7,668 nucleotides of DNA from positions 1 through 7,668 of the forward strand of contig JAJAYX010000245.1 of NCBI GenBank assembly GCA_026785985.1. Direction: 5' to 3'. A program made the position numbers and the translations under genes. Positions 1 through 5,840 of the stretch are shown in pieces; the first letter of the stretch is position 1; the number at the start of each line of letters is the position of its first letter. The notes under the pieces were generated by a model. The model had not been told where the DNA came from, ran no database searches, and saw only the letters and a list, made by a program, of their open reading frames with translations. Origin of the DNA: Rudanella sp. Its GTDB lineage: Bacteria; Bacteroidota; Bacteroidia; Cytophagales; Spirosomataceae.

Positions 1-195
1 CTATTGCCTCGTTAACATTTAATCGTGATGACATAGAGGTTTTTTTCAAATTGAAAATATGAGTGGCATCTTCAAGCGGTATTAATGAGGCCGCTTCCCC
101 CGTCTTCTCTGAACTGGCACCGGATTGTACCAGCTTTCAAAATCGTTACGCTGCAAATGGGGGCTTTCACCTCTTCGGCTTATTCGAACAGATCT
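1..195. other. Left-edge region, no gene firmly supported
   Basis: No complete gene is visible here. On the minus strand one frame stays open from about base 135 to the window edge. It contains an ATG at 32-34 that would begin a protein starting MSSRLNVNEAI and running off the window. A TTG at 47-49 in the same frame is an alternative start. The residue composition of this frame looks protein-like, but only eleven codons follow the ATG, so it could be the 5' end of a minus-strand gene or chance. Nothing on the plus strand looks coding. Confidence 0.3.
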
Positions 196-348
196 CTACA
201 TTTCGTACCAGCCTTGAAGTTCTTCTAGTGCTTCGTCGATGACGTGTTGTACTTCCCCCGTGGTTTCACCTTTCTCGGTGATTAGTTCTCGCACATTGTT
301 CAGCACCGATTCCTGATACTCGATGTGTTCCTGTACATATTTGCTCAT
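196..348 (-). CDS. Small acidic helical protein, 50 aa, unknown function
   Basis: This is a complete minus-strand frame from an ATG at 348 to a TAG at 196. It encodes 50 residues beginning MSKYVQEHIEYQ and ending LEELQGWYEM. The product is rich in Glu and Gln, with few prolines, and is predicted by eye to be two amphipathic helices around a short turn (GETTGE, about residues 27-32). There is no signal peptide, membrane segment or recognised motif, and I do not recognise the family. No Shine-Dalgarno sequence precedes the ATG, which is normal in Bacteroidota. A possible promoter lies upstream at 387-417. Its length and acidity resemble small antitoxins or regulators, but no partner toxin is adjacent, so this is speculation. 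The amino-acid pattern is sensible for a real gene, but a chance frame of this length is possible. Confidence 0.5.
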   Translation of the reverse strand: MSKYVQEHIEYQESVLNNVRELITEKGETTGEVQHVIDEALEELQGWYEM

Positions 349-386
349 TTGCGATTTGGGTTAACTCTGTTTTCCCCGTGATGACC

Positions 387-417
387 CAATAAATATCACG
401 TTTTATTTGTTAGCAAA
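387..417 (-). promoter_or_regulatory. Possible promoter for the 50-aa gene
   Basis: On the minus strand a TTTG (414-417) is followed after 18 bases by TATTTATTG (387-395), close to the Bacteroidota -33/-7 arrangement TTTG / TAnnTTTG but not an exact -7 match. It sits about 40 bases upstream of the ATG at 348. The surrounding DNA is AT-rich. Confidence 0.3.
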
Positions 418-450
418 CAAACAAATTAGACATTTTAGCAAGAAATCTAA

Positions 451-541
451 CTCTCATGCTCGACCTCATTAGGGCATCGCCCTTTCACGGCGGTAACTGG
501 CCGGGGGGGGGCGTTCGTCTTCGATTCCCGTATCGATCATC
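451..541 (+). pseudogene. tRNA-Glu(UUC)-like relic, interrupted and probably non-functional
   Basis: Bases 477-493 form a perfect tRNA-Glu anticodon arm: stem TCGCC / GGCGG (one T-G pair) around loop CTTTCAC with anticodon TTC at 484-486, followed by TAAC as in the variable region of known tRNA-Glu genes. Upstream, ATTAGGGCA (468-476) resembles the 3' side of a D-arm. Downstream, TTCGATTCCCG (520-530) is a typical T-loop plus 3' T-stem. The rest does not fit. About 14 extra bases, including most of a nine-G run (503-511), lie between a possible 5' T-stem CGGG (502-505) and the T-loop. The D-loop lacks a clear GG pair. Nothing near 451-457 pairs with the expected acceptor 3' strand ATCGATC (532-538). 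The insert contains TTCGTCT (514-520), which matches positions 7-13 of typical tRNA-Glu, so two damaged copies may be fused. A terminator follows at 549. A highly divergent functional tRNA is less likely. Confidence 0.5.
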
Positions 542-548
542 TAACAGG

Positions 549-578
549 AGCCTTCTCTGCAACGGGAAGGCTTTTTTT
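549..578 (+). terminator. Rho-independent terminator
   Basis: AGCCTTCTC (549-557) pairs with GGGAAGGCT (564-572), one T-G pair included, around the six-base loop TGCAAC, and is followed by seven T's (572-578). It is a classic intrinsic terminator for plus-strand transcription. It lies directly after the tRNA-Glu-like sequence and so probably once ended, or still ends, that transcript. Confidence 0.85.
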
Positions 579-617
579 ATTTCCCGACTCAAAATCACCT
601 AATTTTGGGCCACGATA

Positions 618-656
618 AACCGGGCAACAATGGATCAAAACCATTGTTGCCCGGTT
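618..656. repeat. Perfect 16-bp inverted repeat (strong hairpin), possible terminator
   Basis: The arm at 618-633 (AACCGGGCAACAATGG) is the exact reverse complement of 641-656, with a seven-base spacer ATCAAAA. On the plus strand it is followed by CCTTTTAT, a weak T-tract. On the minus strand the downstream sequence is not T-rich. It lies 100 bases past the stop of the minus-strand outer-membrane gene, so it may end that transcript or protect its 3' end. A protein-binding palindrome or mobile-element end is also possible. Confidence 0.7.
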
Positions 657-708
657 CCTTTTATACACAGTGTTTTTTTTAGTAACTCGTTACCCCTTTT
701 TGTTATAG

Positions 709-753
709 TTTGACTTTGCTCTGATTCAGCGCGTGTAGGCCAACCTCGGCGAG
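709..753 (+). pseudogene. Decayed fragment of an aconitase gene 5' end
   Basis: Bases 722-737 (TGATTCAGCGCGTGTA) are identical to 2412-2427 at the start of the intact aconitase gene in this window, and the similarity continues on both sides in the same reading frame. Translated from 709, the fragment reads FDFALIQRV, stop, ANLGE, against [15 protein letters not shown] at residues 3-17 of the intact protein. It has no start codon, a TAG at 706-708 immediately upstream and an internal TAG at 736-738, so it is not translated as aconitase. It abuts the 3' end of the outer-membrane protein gene. The simplest reading is a leftover of a second acn copy or of a rearrangement at this site. Chance is unlikely for an in-frame match of this extent but is not excluded. 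Confidence 0.6.
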
Positions 754-755
754 CC

Positions 756-2135
756 TCATTCGCGTAATGCCCTACCGCGCCCTACGAACCACACAAACTG
801 GATAAAATTGAACTCCATCTGGTCGAAAGCAACTTTTTTATCATCAGCGTTTAGGTGCAGATTGGGCGTGTAGCGTAGGTTGGTCCTCAACAGCCATCGC
901 TCGGCACGGCTCAGCCGGATGTCCCAGCCAAAAATCAGCCCCACCCCAATTTTGCCTCGTTGAAACGTCTGGCTGCGGTTGCCGTCAGTGTCAATAAATG
1001 TCAAGTCTTCATAGGCCAGCGTGGGGCCAACGAACGGTACAAAACCGTGATAATCCCCCAGAAATTTATATGCTTCAATCATGTATGAGCTGCGCCGGTA
1101 GTTCAATCGGGTGTTGTAACCGCTAGAGGAACTGGTCAATTTTCGGTACGAAATGCCCACGTTCAGGTCGGCTTTGCCAAAATAGCGCCCTGCGGTGATG
1201 TCGGGCAACATCCCGCCCGGACTACCCTGGTTCAGGTAGGGATGTTTTTCTTTGACGTACTCCGATTTACTGATCTCAAACGAAGCCGATGGCCCAAGCC
1301 CCACATACCAGCTACTGAGCCTGTTGCGGGCTGCCAGCTTCCGCGTCTTTGCCATATACCTTACCCCCGCTTGCGAGGCCATCCAGCCATTGGTGTTAAA
1401 CCAACGACTCACACCCACATTGAATGACCACGGTGAAACCGCCAACTGACCCACGTTGGTGCGCGAAATGGGATACTGAAAATTAGTGTGGGATTGGTAG
1501 TTGGCTCCTGCCTGTACCAGCCACTGTTTGCCGGCATACCAAAGACCAGCCTGCACCGGAAACACAATGGCCGACACGCTCGGCACGGTGCGGTAATCGG
1601 GGTTGATGTCGTTCGAGACCTGCGCAAACGAAATACCTTTGAAACTAACCCCCACAAACGGTCGCAACTTACCCGCTTCAATGGCCCAGGGGAACACCCG
1701 CAAGCCCGTTTCAACCCCTTCCGAATAGTTGGTAACGCGCAAGCCTGCCGGATAATTTTGGGCCGATTGGCTGTTAATTACAGGAATGGCGATGTAAAAA
1801 TCAGCATGACCCCAAAAGTGCGTGGCTCCCAAAAGAATCCGGGCGGAGGTTGTGCCATTGAACGGGGCCGTTTGTAAACTGCCGTTGTTGGCAAACTGCG
1901 TGGTTCCGCCCGTTGTCCGAAAAGCATCAATGCCAACGTACATCTTGGCAAAATCGGTCCGGCGTTTCAGAGCTTCAATGGTGGTGTCGCGGTCGGCAGT
2001 TTGGGCTTGTGTGGGTAAGTAGGTCAGCAAAAACAAGGCGGTGTTTAAAAACAAACGCGGCCAAATGATTGAGGGAAACGGAAAATAAAACGGTCGGTAC
2101 AATCTTGAAACGGTCAGAAAAAACTGGGTACACAT
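756..2135 (-). CDS. Outer-membrane beta-barrel protein, unknown role
   Basis: I choose the ATG at 2135 (459 aa). An upstream ATG at 2300 is open in frame, but its extra 55 residues look non-coding and a consensus promoter lies between the two. An in-frame TTG at 2054 would give a shorter 432-aa product. Residues about 28-44 (FLNTALFLLTYLPTQA) form a hydrophobic export signal, with likely cleavage before QTADRD. The rest has the alternating polar/aromatic pattern of a transmembrane beta-barrel, with many Gly, Tyr and Trp strands such as RPFVGVSFKGISF, WLVQAGANY and GKIGVGLIFGWDIRL. It is therefore probably in the outer membrane. No plug, TonB box or peptidoglycan-binding domain is seen, and the ligand is unknown. 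The last strand seems to end at FNFIQFVWF, and nine further residues (VGRGRALRE) follow, unlike the usual terminal aromatic residue. The gene stands alone and is divergent from aconitase. Confidence 0.8.
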   Translation of the reverse strand: MCTQFFLTVSRLYRPFYFPFPSIIWPRLFLNTALFLLTYLPTQAQTADRDTTIEALKRRTDFAKMYVGIDAFRTTGGTTQFANNGSLQTAPFNGTTSARILLGATHFWGHADFYIAIPVINSQSAQNYPAGLRVTNYSEGVETGLRVFPWAIEAGKLRPFVGVSFKGISFAQVSNDINPDYRTVPSVSAIVFPVQAGLWYAGKQWLVQAGANYQSHTNFQYPISRTNVGQLAVSPWSFNVGVSRWFNTNGWMASQAGVRYMAKTRKLAARNRLSSWYVGLGPSASFEISKSEYVKEKHPYLNQGSPGGMLPDITAGRYFGKADLNVGISYRKLTSSSSGYNTRLNYRRSSYMIEAYKFLGDYHGFVPFVGPTLAYEDLTFIDTDGNRSQTFQRGKIGVGLIFGWDIRLSRAERWLLRTNLRYTPNLHLNADDKKVAFDQMEFNFIQFVWFVGRGRALRE

Positions 2136-2166
2136 AGCGGGGGTGGCTGTTGGTTTGCAACCGATA

Positions 2167-2198
2167 CAAACGTAATAGTGCCGCAAACCGACCGCAAA
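2167..2198 (-). promoter_or_regulatory. Bacteroidota-type promoter for the outer-membrane protein gene
   Basis: On the minus strand TTTG (2195-2198) is followed after 20 bases by TACGTTTG (2167-2174), an exact match to the Bacteroidota -7 consensus TAnnTTTG. Transcription would start near 2160, about 25 bases before the ATG at 2135. This is the main reason for rejecting the start at 2300, which lies upstream of the promoter. Confidence 0.6.
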
Positions 2199-2319
2199 AC
2201 GCTGGGACGAATGGTAATGAATTTGGGAAGAATGGCACAGTTTGGGCCAAATAGCATGACTTTGGGGCGATAGAACCGATAAAAACGATGAAAAAATCAA
2301 TACCTAAACCTGTTCGCCT

Positions 2320-2327
2320 TAAATTTG
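2320..2327 (+). promoter_or_regulatory. -7 promoter element for aconitase
   Basis: TAAATTTG exactly matches the Bacteroidota -7 box TAnnTTTG. No clear TTG lies 17-23 bases upstream, so the -33 element is weak or absent. Transcription would begin near 2333, giving an AT-rich leader of about 60 bases before the ATG at 2393. Confidence 0.5.
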
Positions 2328-2392
2328 ACCCAGACCGTTCCCGGTTCAATGACTCGTTCATTTTTCATTTCACATTAAACATTTTTTAAACT

Positions 2393-4660
2393 ATGGCTTT
2401 TGATGTTGACATGATTCAGCGCGTGTATGCCGGTTTAGGCGAACGCATTGAAGCGGCCCGTCAGGTCGTGGGTCACCCGCTGACCCTGTCCGAGAAAATT
2501 TTATACGCTCACCTGTCGGCTGGAAAAGCAACCGAGGCTCAGGAACGCGGCAAAGCCTACGTAGATTTTGCCCCCGACCGGGTGGCCATGCAGGATGCAA
2601 CCGCACAAATGGCCCTGTTGCAGTTTATGCAGGCCGGTCGCCCAAAAGTGGCGGTTCCGTCAACGGTACACTGCGATCACCTGATTCAGGCCGAAGTGGG
2701 TGCTGATACCGACCTCAGTGTCGCCAAAAGCAAGAATAAAGAGGTATACGACTTTTTAGCCTCTATCTCCGATAAATACGGCATTGGTTTCTGGAAACCC
2801 GGCGCGGGAATCATTCACCAGGTGGTGATCGAAAACTACGCCTTTCCGGGTGGCATGATGATCGGAACTGACTCGCACACGCCCAACGCGGGCGGCCTCG
2901 GCATGATTGCTATTGGCGTAGGTGGTGCTGATGCCTGCGACGTAATGGCAGGTCTGCCCTGGGAATTGAAAATGCCTAAACTGATTGGTGTAAAGCTGAC
3001 CGGCAAACTGTCGGGTTGGACTTCGGCCAAGGACGTGATCCTGCGCGTGGCCGGTATCGTGACCGTGAAAGGCGGAACAGGCTGCATTGTGGAGTATTTT
3101 GGCGACGGTGCCGAAAGTCTCTCGGCAACGGGCAAAGGCACGATCTGCAACATGGGTGCCGAAATTGGGGCTACAACCTCCATTTTTGCTTACGACGAAA
3201 AGATGGGCAACTACCTCCGCGCCACCAGCCGTGCCGATATTGCCGATGCCGCCGAAGCCGTGAAAGCACACCTGCGCCCCGACGACGAGGTATATGCCGA
3301 CCCCGCTACGTACTACGATCAACTGATCGAGATTGATCTGAACACCCTGGAGCCGCACATAAACGGCCCCTTCACGCCCGACCTAGCCTGGCCACTCTCA
3401 AACTTTGCCAAAGCAGTACGCGACAACGGATGGCCGGAGAAATTAGAAGTCGGTCTGATTGGCTCGTGTACTAACTCAAGCTACGAAGACATGACCCGGT
3501 CGGCTTCAATAGCCGCTCAGGCAGCTACTAAACACCTGAAAACCAAAGCCGAATTCACCATCACGCCCGGCTCCGAACTGGTTCGGTTCACGGCGCAGCG
3601 CGACGGCATTCTGACTACGTTTGAAGAAATGGGTGGTGTGGTGTTGGCCAACGCCTGTGGCCCCTGCATTGGGCAGTGGGCACGGCACATGGACGACCCA
3701 ACCCGCAAAAACTCGATTATCACCTCGTTCAACCGGAACTTCGCCAAGCGCAACGACGGAAACGCCAGCACCCACGCTTTTGTGGCCTCGCCCGAAATCG
3801 TAACGGCCCTCGTGATCGCCGGTGATCTGACGTTTAACCCCATGACCGACTCGCTGACCAACGAAAACGGCGAGCAGGTGATGTTCGACGAACCGCAGGG
3901 TATCGAGCAGCCGCTGAAGGGCTACGCCGTTGACGACGCGGGCTATCAGGCCCCGGCCGCCGACGGTTCAGAAGTGCAGGTGGTTATCTCACCAACATCG
4001 GATCGGTTGCAGCTTTTGGCTCCGTTCGCAGCCTGGGAAGGCACCGATCTGTCGGGACTGAAACTGTTGATCAAAGCCAAAGGTAAGTGTACCACCGACC
4101 ACATTTCGATGGCGGGGCCGTGGCTCAAATTCCGGGGTCACTTAGATAACATCTCGAATAACATGCTCATCGGGGCCGTGAACTTCTATACCGAAAAAAC
4201 CAACTCGGTAAAGAACCAACTGACAGGCGAATACGGCGGTGTCCCCGACGTTCAGCGGGCTTATAAAGTAGCTGGTGTTGGCTCGGTGGTGGTTGGCGAC
4301 GAGAATTACGGCGAAGGTTCTTCCCGCGAACACGCGGCAATGGAACCCCGTTTCCTGGGTGTGCGGGCCATTCTGGTGCGCTCGTTTGCCCGTATCCACG
4401 AAACCAACCTGAAAAAGCAGGGAATGCTGGGCCTTACCTTCGCCAACTCCGCCGACTACGACAAGGTGCAGGAAGACGACAGTATCGACATCAAGGGCTT
4501 GACGACCTTCGCCCCCGGTGTGCCGCTAACAGTTGTGCTGAACCACGCCGACGGCTCCGTGGACGAGTTCGCCGTGAACCATACCTACAACCAAGGTCAA
4601 ATTGAGTGGTTCAAGGCGGGTGCCGCGTTGAATATTATCCGAATGAAGCAGGGAGCGTAG
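2393..4660 (+). CDS. acn: Aconitate hydratase (mitochondrial-type aconitase)
   Basis: A cytoplasmic TCA-cycle enzyme that interconverts citrate and isocitrate through cis-aconitate (EC 4.2.1.3) using a [4Fe-4S] cluster. The 755-aa product is full length for the mitochondrial-type family. The three cluster-ligand cysteines are visible: Cys359 in GSCTNSS, and Cys422 and Cys425 in [11 protein letters not shown]. They are one residue off the mature pig-heart numbering (358, 421, 424). Other family signatures are [11 protein letters not shown] (158-168), [13 protein letters not shown] (565-577) and [15 protein letters not shown] (635-649), the last carrying the active-site Ser643/Arg645 region. 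Domains 1-3 occupy about residues 1-500 and the swivelling C-terminal domain about 540-755. The start is the first ATG after an AT-rich leader, with no Shine-Dalgarno sequence. The gene is monocistronic, flanked by opposite-strand genes and a terminator. No defects are seen. A short decayed copy of its 5' end lies at 709-753. Confidence 0.97.
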   Translation: MAFDVDMIQRVYAGLGERIEAARQVVGHPLTLSEKILYAHLSAGKATEAQERGKAYVDFAPDRVAMQDATAQMALLQFMQAGRPKVAVPSTVHCDHLIQAEVGADTDLSVAKSKNKEVYDFLASISDKYGIGFWKPGAGIIHQVVIENYAFPGGMMIGTDSHTPNAGGLGMIAIGVGGADACDVMAGLPWELKMPKLIGVKLTGKLSGWTSAKDVILRVAGIVTVKGGTGCIVEYFGDGAESLSATGKGTICNMGAEIGATTSIFAYDEKMGNYLRATSRADIADAAEAVKAHLRPDDEVYADPATYYDQLIEIDLNTLEPHINGPFTPDLAWPLSNFAKAVRDNGWPEKLEVGLIGSCTNSSYEDMTRSASIAAQAATKHLKTKAEFTITPGSELVRFTAQRDGILTTFEEMGGVVLANACGPCIGQWARHMDDPTRKNSIITSFNRNFAKRNDGNASTHAFVASPEIVTALVIAGDLTFNPMTDSLTNENGEQVMFDEPQGIEQPLKGYAVDDAGYQAPAADGSEVQVVISPTSDRLQLLAPFAAWEGTDLSGLKLLIKAKGKCTTDHISMAGPWLKFRGHLDNISNNMLIGAVNFYTEKTNSVKNQLTGEYGGVPDVQRAYKVAGVGSVVVGDENYGEGSSREHAAMEPRFLGVRAILVRSFARIHETNLKKQGMLGLTFANSADYDKVQEDDSIDIKGLTTFAPGVPLTVVLNHADGSVDEFAVNHTYNQGQIEWFKAGAALNIIRMKQGA

Positions 4661-4675
4661 GTTGCTTACTAAAGT

Positions 4676-4712
4676 ATAAAAAAGGCCGGCTACGGAATGT
4701 GGCTGGCCTTTT
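4676..4712. terminator. Bidirectional terminator between aconitase and nucleoside hydrolase
   Basis: AAAAGGCCGGC (4680-4690) pairs with GCTGGCCTTTT (4702-4712), including one G-T pair, around an 11-base loop. The A-run before the stem and T-run after it mean the hairpin has a U-tract on either strand. It lies 15 bases past the aconitase stop and just beyond the stop of the convergent nucleoside hydrolase gene, so it probably ends both transcripts. Confidence 0.85.
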
Positions 4713-4720
4713 CAGGTTTG

Positions 4721-5728
4721 TTACTTCCCCTTCAACGACTCAATCACAATCTCCTCAAACCCCGGTAGTGTTTTATAAGCATAGATCGCCCGCCATTTGG
4801 TGTCTTTGTAGTCGAAGGAGGCTTCCAGAAAAGGTTTTTCCTGGCCATTTGGCACCGAACCAATGGTCGAGTCGTTGGGCTTGCGGTTAATGCGTACTGG
4901 AATGTCGCGGTAATATTTGAAATATTCCGGGTGGGTCAGGTAACCAAGCGGGGTAACATCGTAGGGGATAAACCCTTCAACACCAAATAGTTTCGAGGCC
5001 CGACCCTGCCACGGGCGCAGTTGGGCATACACCCATTGGTCTCCCTCGAATGTTGACTTTTCCATGAACTCAATGTCGGTTTTGCCGAGCAGAAGGTAGG
5101 CACTGCACTCAAACCCCGACAACACTAGTTTGATCCCCGCATCAAACAGCACCCGAAAGGCTTCGGGGTCGCGCTCGAAGTTGTAATCGCCCACAGTCAC
5201 TTTTTCCAGACCGGGCCGGAATGGGAAACCTGGCATTCGACCTGCACACACGATCACTTCCTCAATTTGTGCAGCCAGTTCGGGGTGGTTCTTCACGACG
5301 GTTGCCACGTTGGTAACGGGGCCGAGAGCAAGAATGGCCAGTTTTTCCTTGCGAAGTGCGTCGGCTAAAGCGCGGGTAGCGTCATTTTCCACGCCCGTGT
5401 CCTGCCCTGTGTTCGAGCCTTTATAGACTGGAATTGCTTTGCGGGACTTGCCCGATGCGTCACGATTATACCAGCCTAACAGTTTCTGGGTTACGTCGTA
5501 GCCATAGTCAACGTAGGTCACGGTGCTGATGCCCGCCAGCTCGATTTTGTCGGGGTGGCGCAGGGCCATAATGAGAGTTACGCCATCGTCCACTTCGCGG
5601 GGATTAGGCGAGGGCATTCCGATCATAATGTCGGTGTCGAACCACACGCGCCGGGGCAATCCAGCCGGGGGCTTGGCGGGTTGGGCAAGAGCGGTGGTGG
5701 CTGTTAGCCAAAAGAATAGAAGTCGCAT
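4721..5728 (-). CDS. Secreted nucleoside hydrolase (inosine-uridine preferring family)
   Basis: Family members cleave the N-glycosidic bond of ribonucleosides to give a base and ribose, using an active-site Ca2+. I choose the ATG at 5728 (335 aa) because the product then begins with a clear signal peptide, MRLLFFWLTATTALA, with cleavage expected before Gln16. A longer frame from 5764 adds 12 residues. The enzyme is therefore probably periplasmic and scavenges nucleosides (inference). The metal motif is DTD (31-33) and DD (47-48), separated by a longer loop than the usual DTDxGxDD. LGPVTNVA (135-142) and YNFERDPEA (182-190) match conserved family blocks. The C-terminal block PYDVTPL (255-261) keeps the metal Asp257 but has Tyr256 where well-studied enzymes have a catalytic His. 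The substrate may therefore differ. The gene is convergent with aconitase and divergent from the next gene. Confidence 0.9.
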   Translation of the reverse strand: MRLLFFWLTATTALAQPAKPPAGLPRRVWFDTDIMIGMPSPNPREVDDGVTLIMALRHPDKIELAGISTVTYVDYGYDVTQKLLGWYNRDASGKSRKAIPVYKGSNTGQDTGVENDATRALADALRKEKLAILALGPVTNVATVVKNHPELAAQIEEVIVCAGRMPGFPFRPGLEKVTVGDYNFERDPEAFRVLFDAGIKLVLSGFECSAYLLLGKTDIEFMEKSTFEGDQWVYAQLRPWQGRASKLFGVEGFIPYDVTPLGYLTHPEYFKYYRDIPVRINRKPNDSTIGSVPNGQEKPFLEASFDYKDTKWRAIYAYKTLPGFEEIVIESLKGK

Positions 5729-5767
5729 AAATAAAGGTTGGGACACTTGAAAAGCCATCTCCATACG

Positions 5768-5797
5768 TTGATTGGTGTGTTTTCTGCGTTAGATTTG
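5768..5797 (+). promoter_or_regulatory. Bacteroidota-type promoter for the membrane protein gene
   Basis: TTG (5768-5770) is followed after 19 bases by TAGATTTG (5790-5797), an exact -7 match to TAnnTTTG. Transcription would start near 5803, giving a leader of about 38 bases before the TTG start at 5841. A second partial match, TAATTTG, lies at 5805-5811. Confidence 0.6.
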
Positions 5798-5840
5798 CCT
5801 GCACTAATTTGAACCACACCCCAATGATAGTGAGATTTTA

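Noticed and set aside
102..198. Minus-strand in-frame continuation (ESWYNPVPVQRRRGKRPH) after the stop of the 50-aa gene, as a broken longer protein
   Set aside because: It is very rich in Arg, with no start codon and no recognisable similarity. A readthrough or nonsense-mutated gene cannot be supported from this sequence alone.
410..441. Repeated TTAGCAA and CAAA units as a possible operator or short tandem repeat
   Set aside because: The units are short, AT-rich and irregularly spaced. In a promoter-like AT-rich stretch this is expected by chance.
2136..2300. N-terminal extension of the outer-membrane protein to an ATG at 2300
   Set aside because: The added residues look like translated non-coding DNA, and the consensus promoter at 2167-2198 lies inside the extension, so the transcript would not contain that ATG.
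1975..2361. 128-codon minus-strand frame upstream of the outer-membrane gene
   Set aside because: It overlaps the signal-peptide coding region of the outer-membrane gene in another frame and spans both divergent promoters. Its translation has no protein family features.
2756..3358. 200-codon minus-strand frame inside the aconitase gene
   Set aside because: It lies wholly inside a highly conserved enzyme gene on the opposite strand. Long antisense frames are common in GC-rich coding DNA, and the translation shows no motif.
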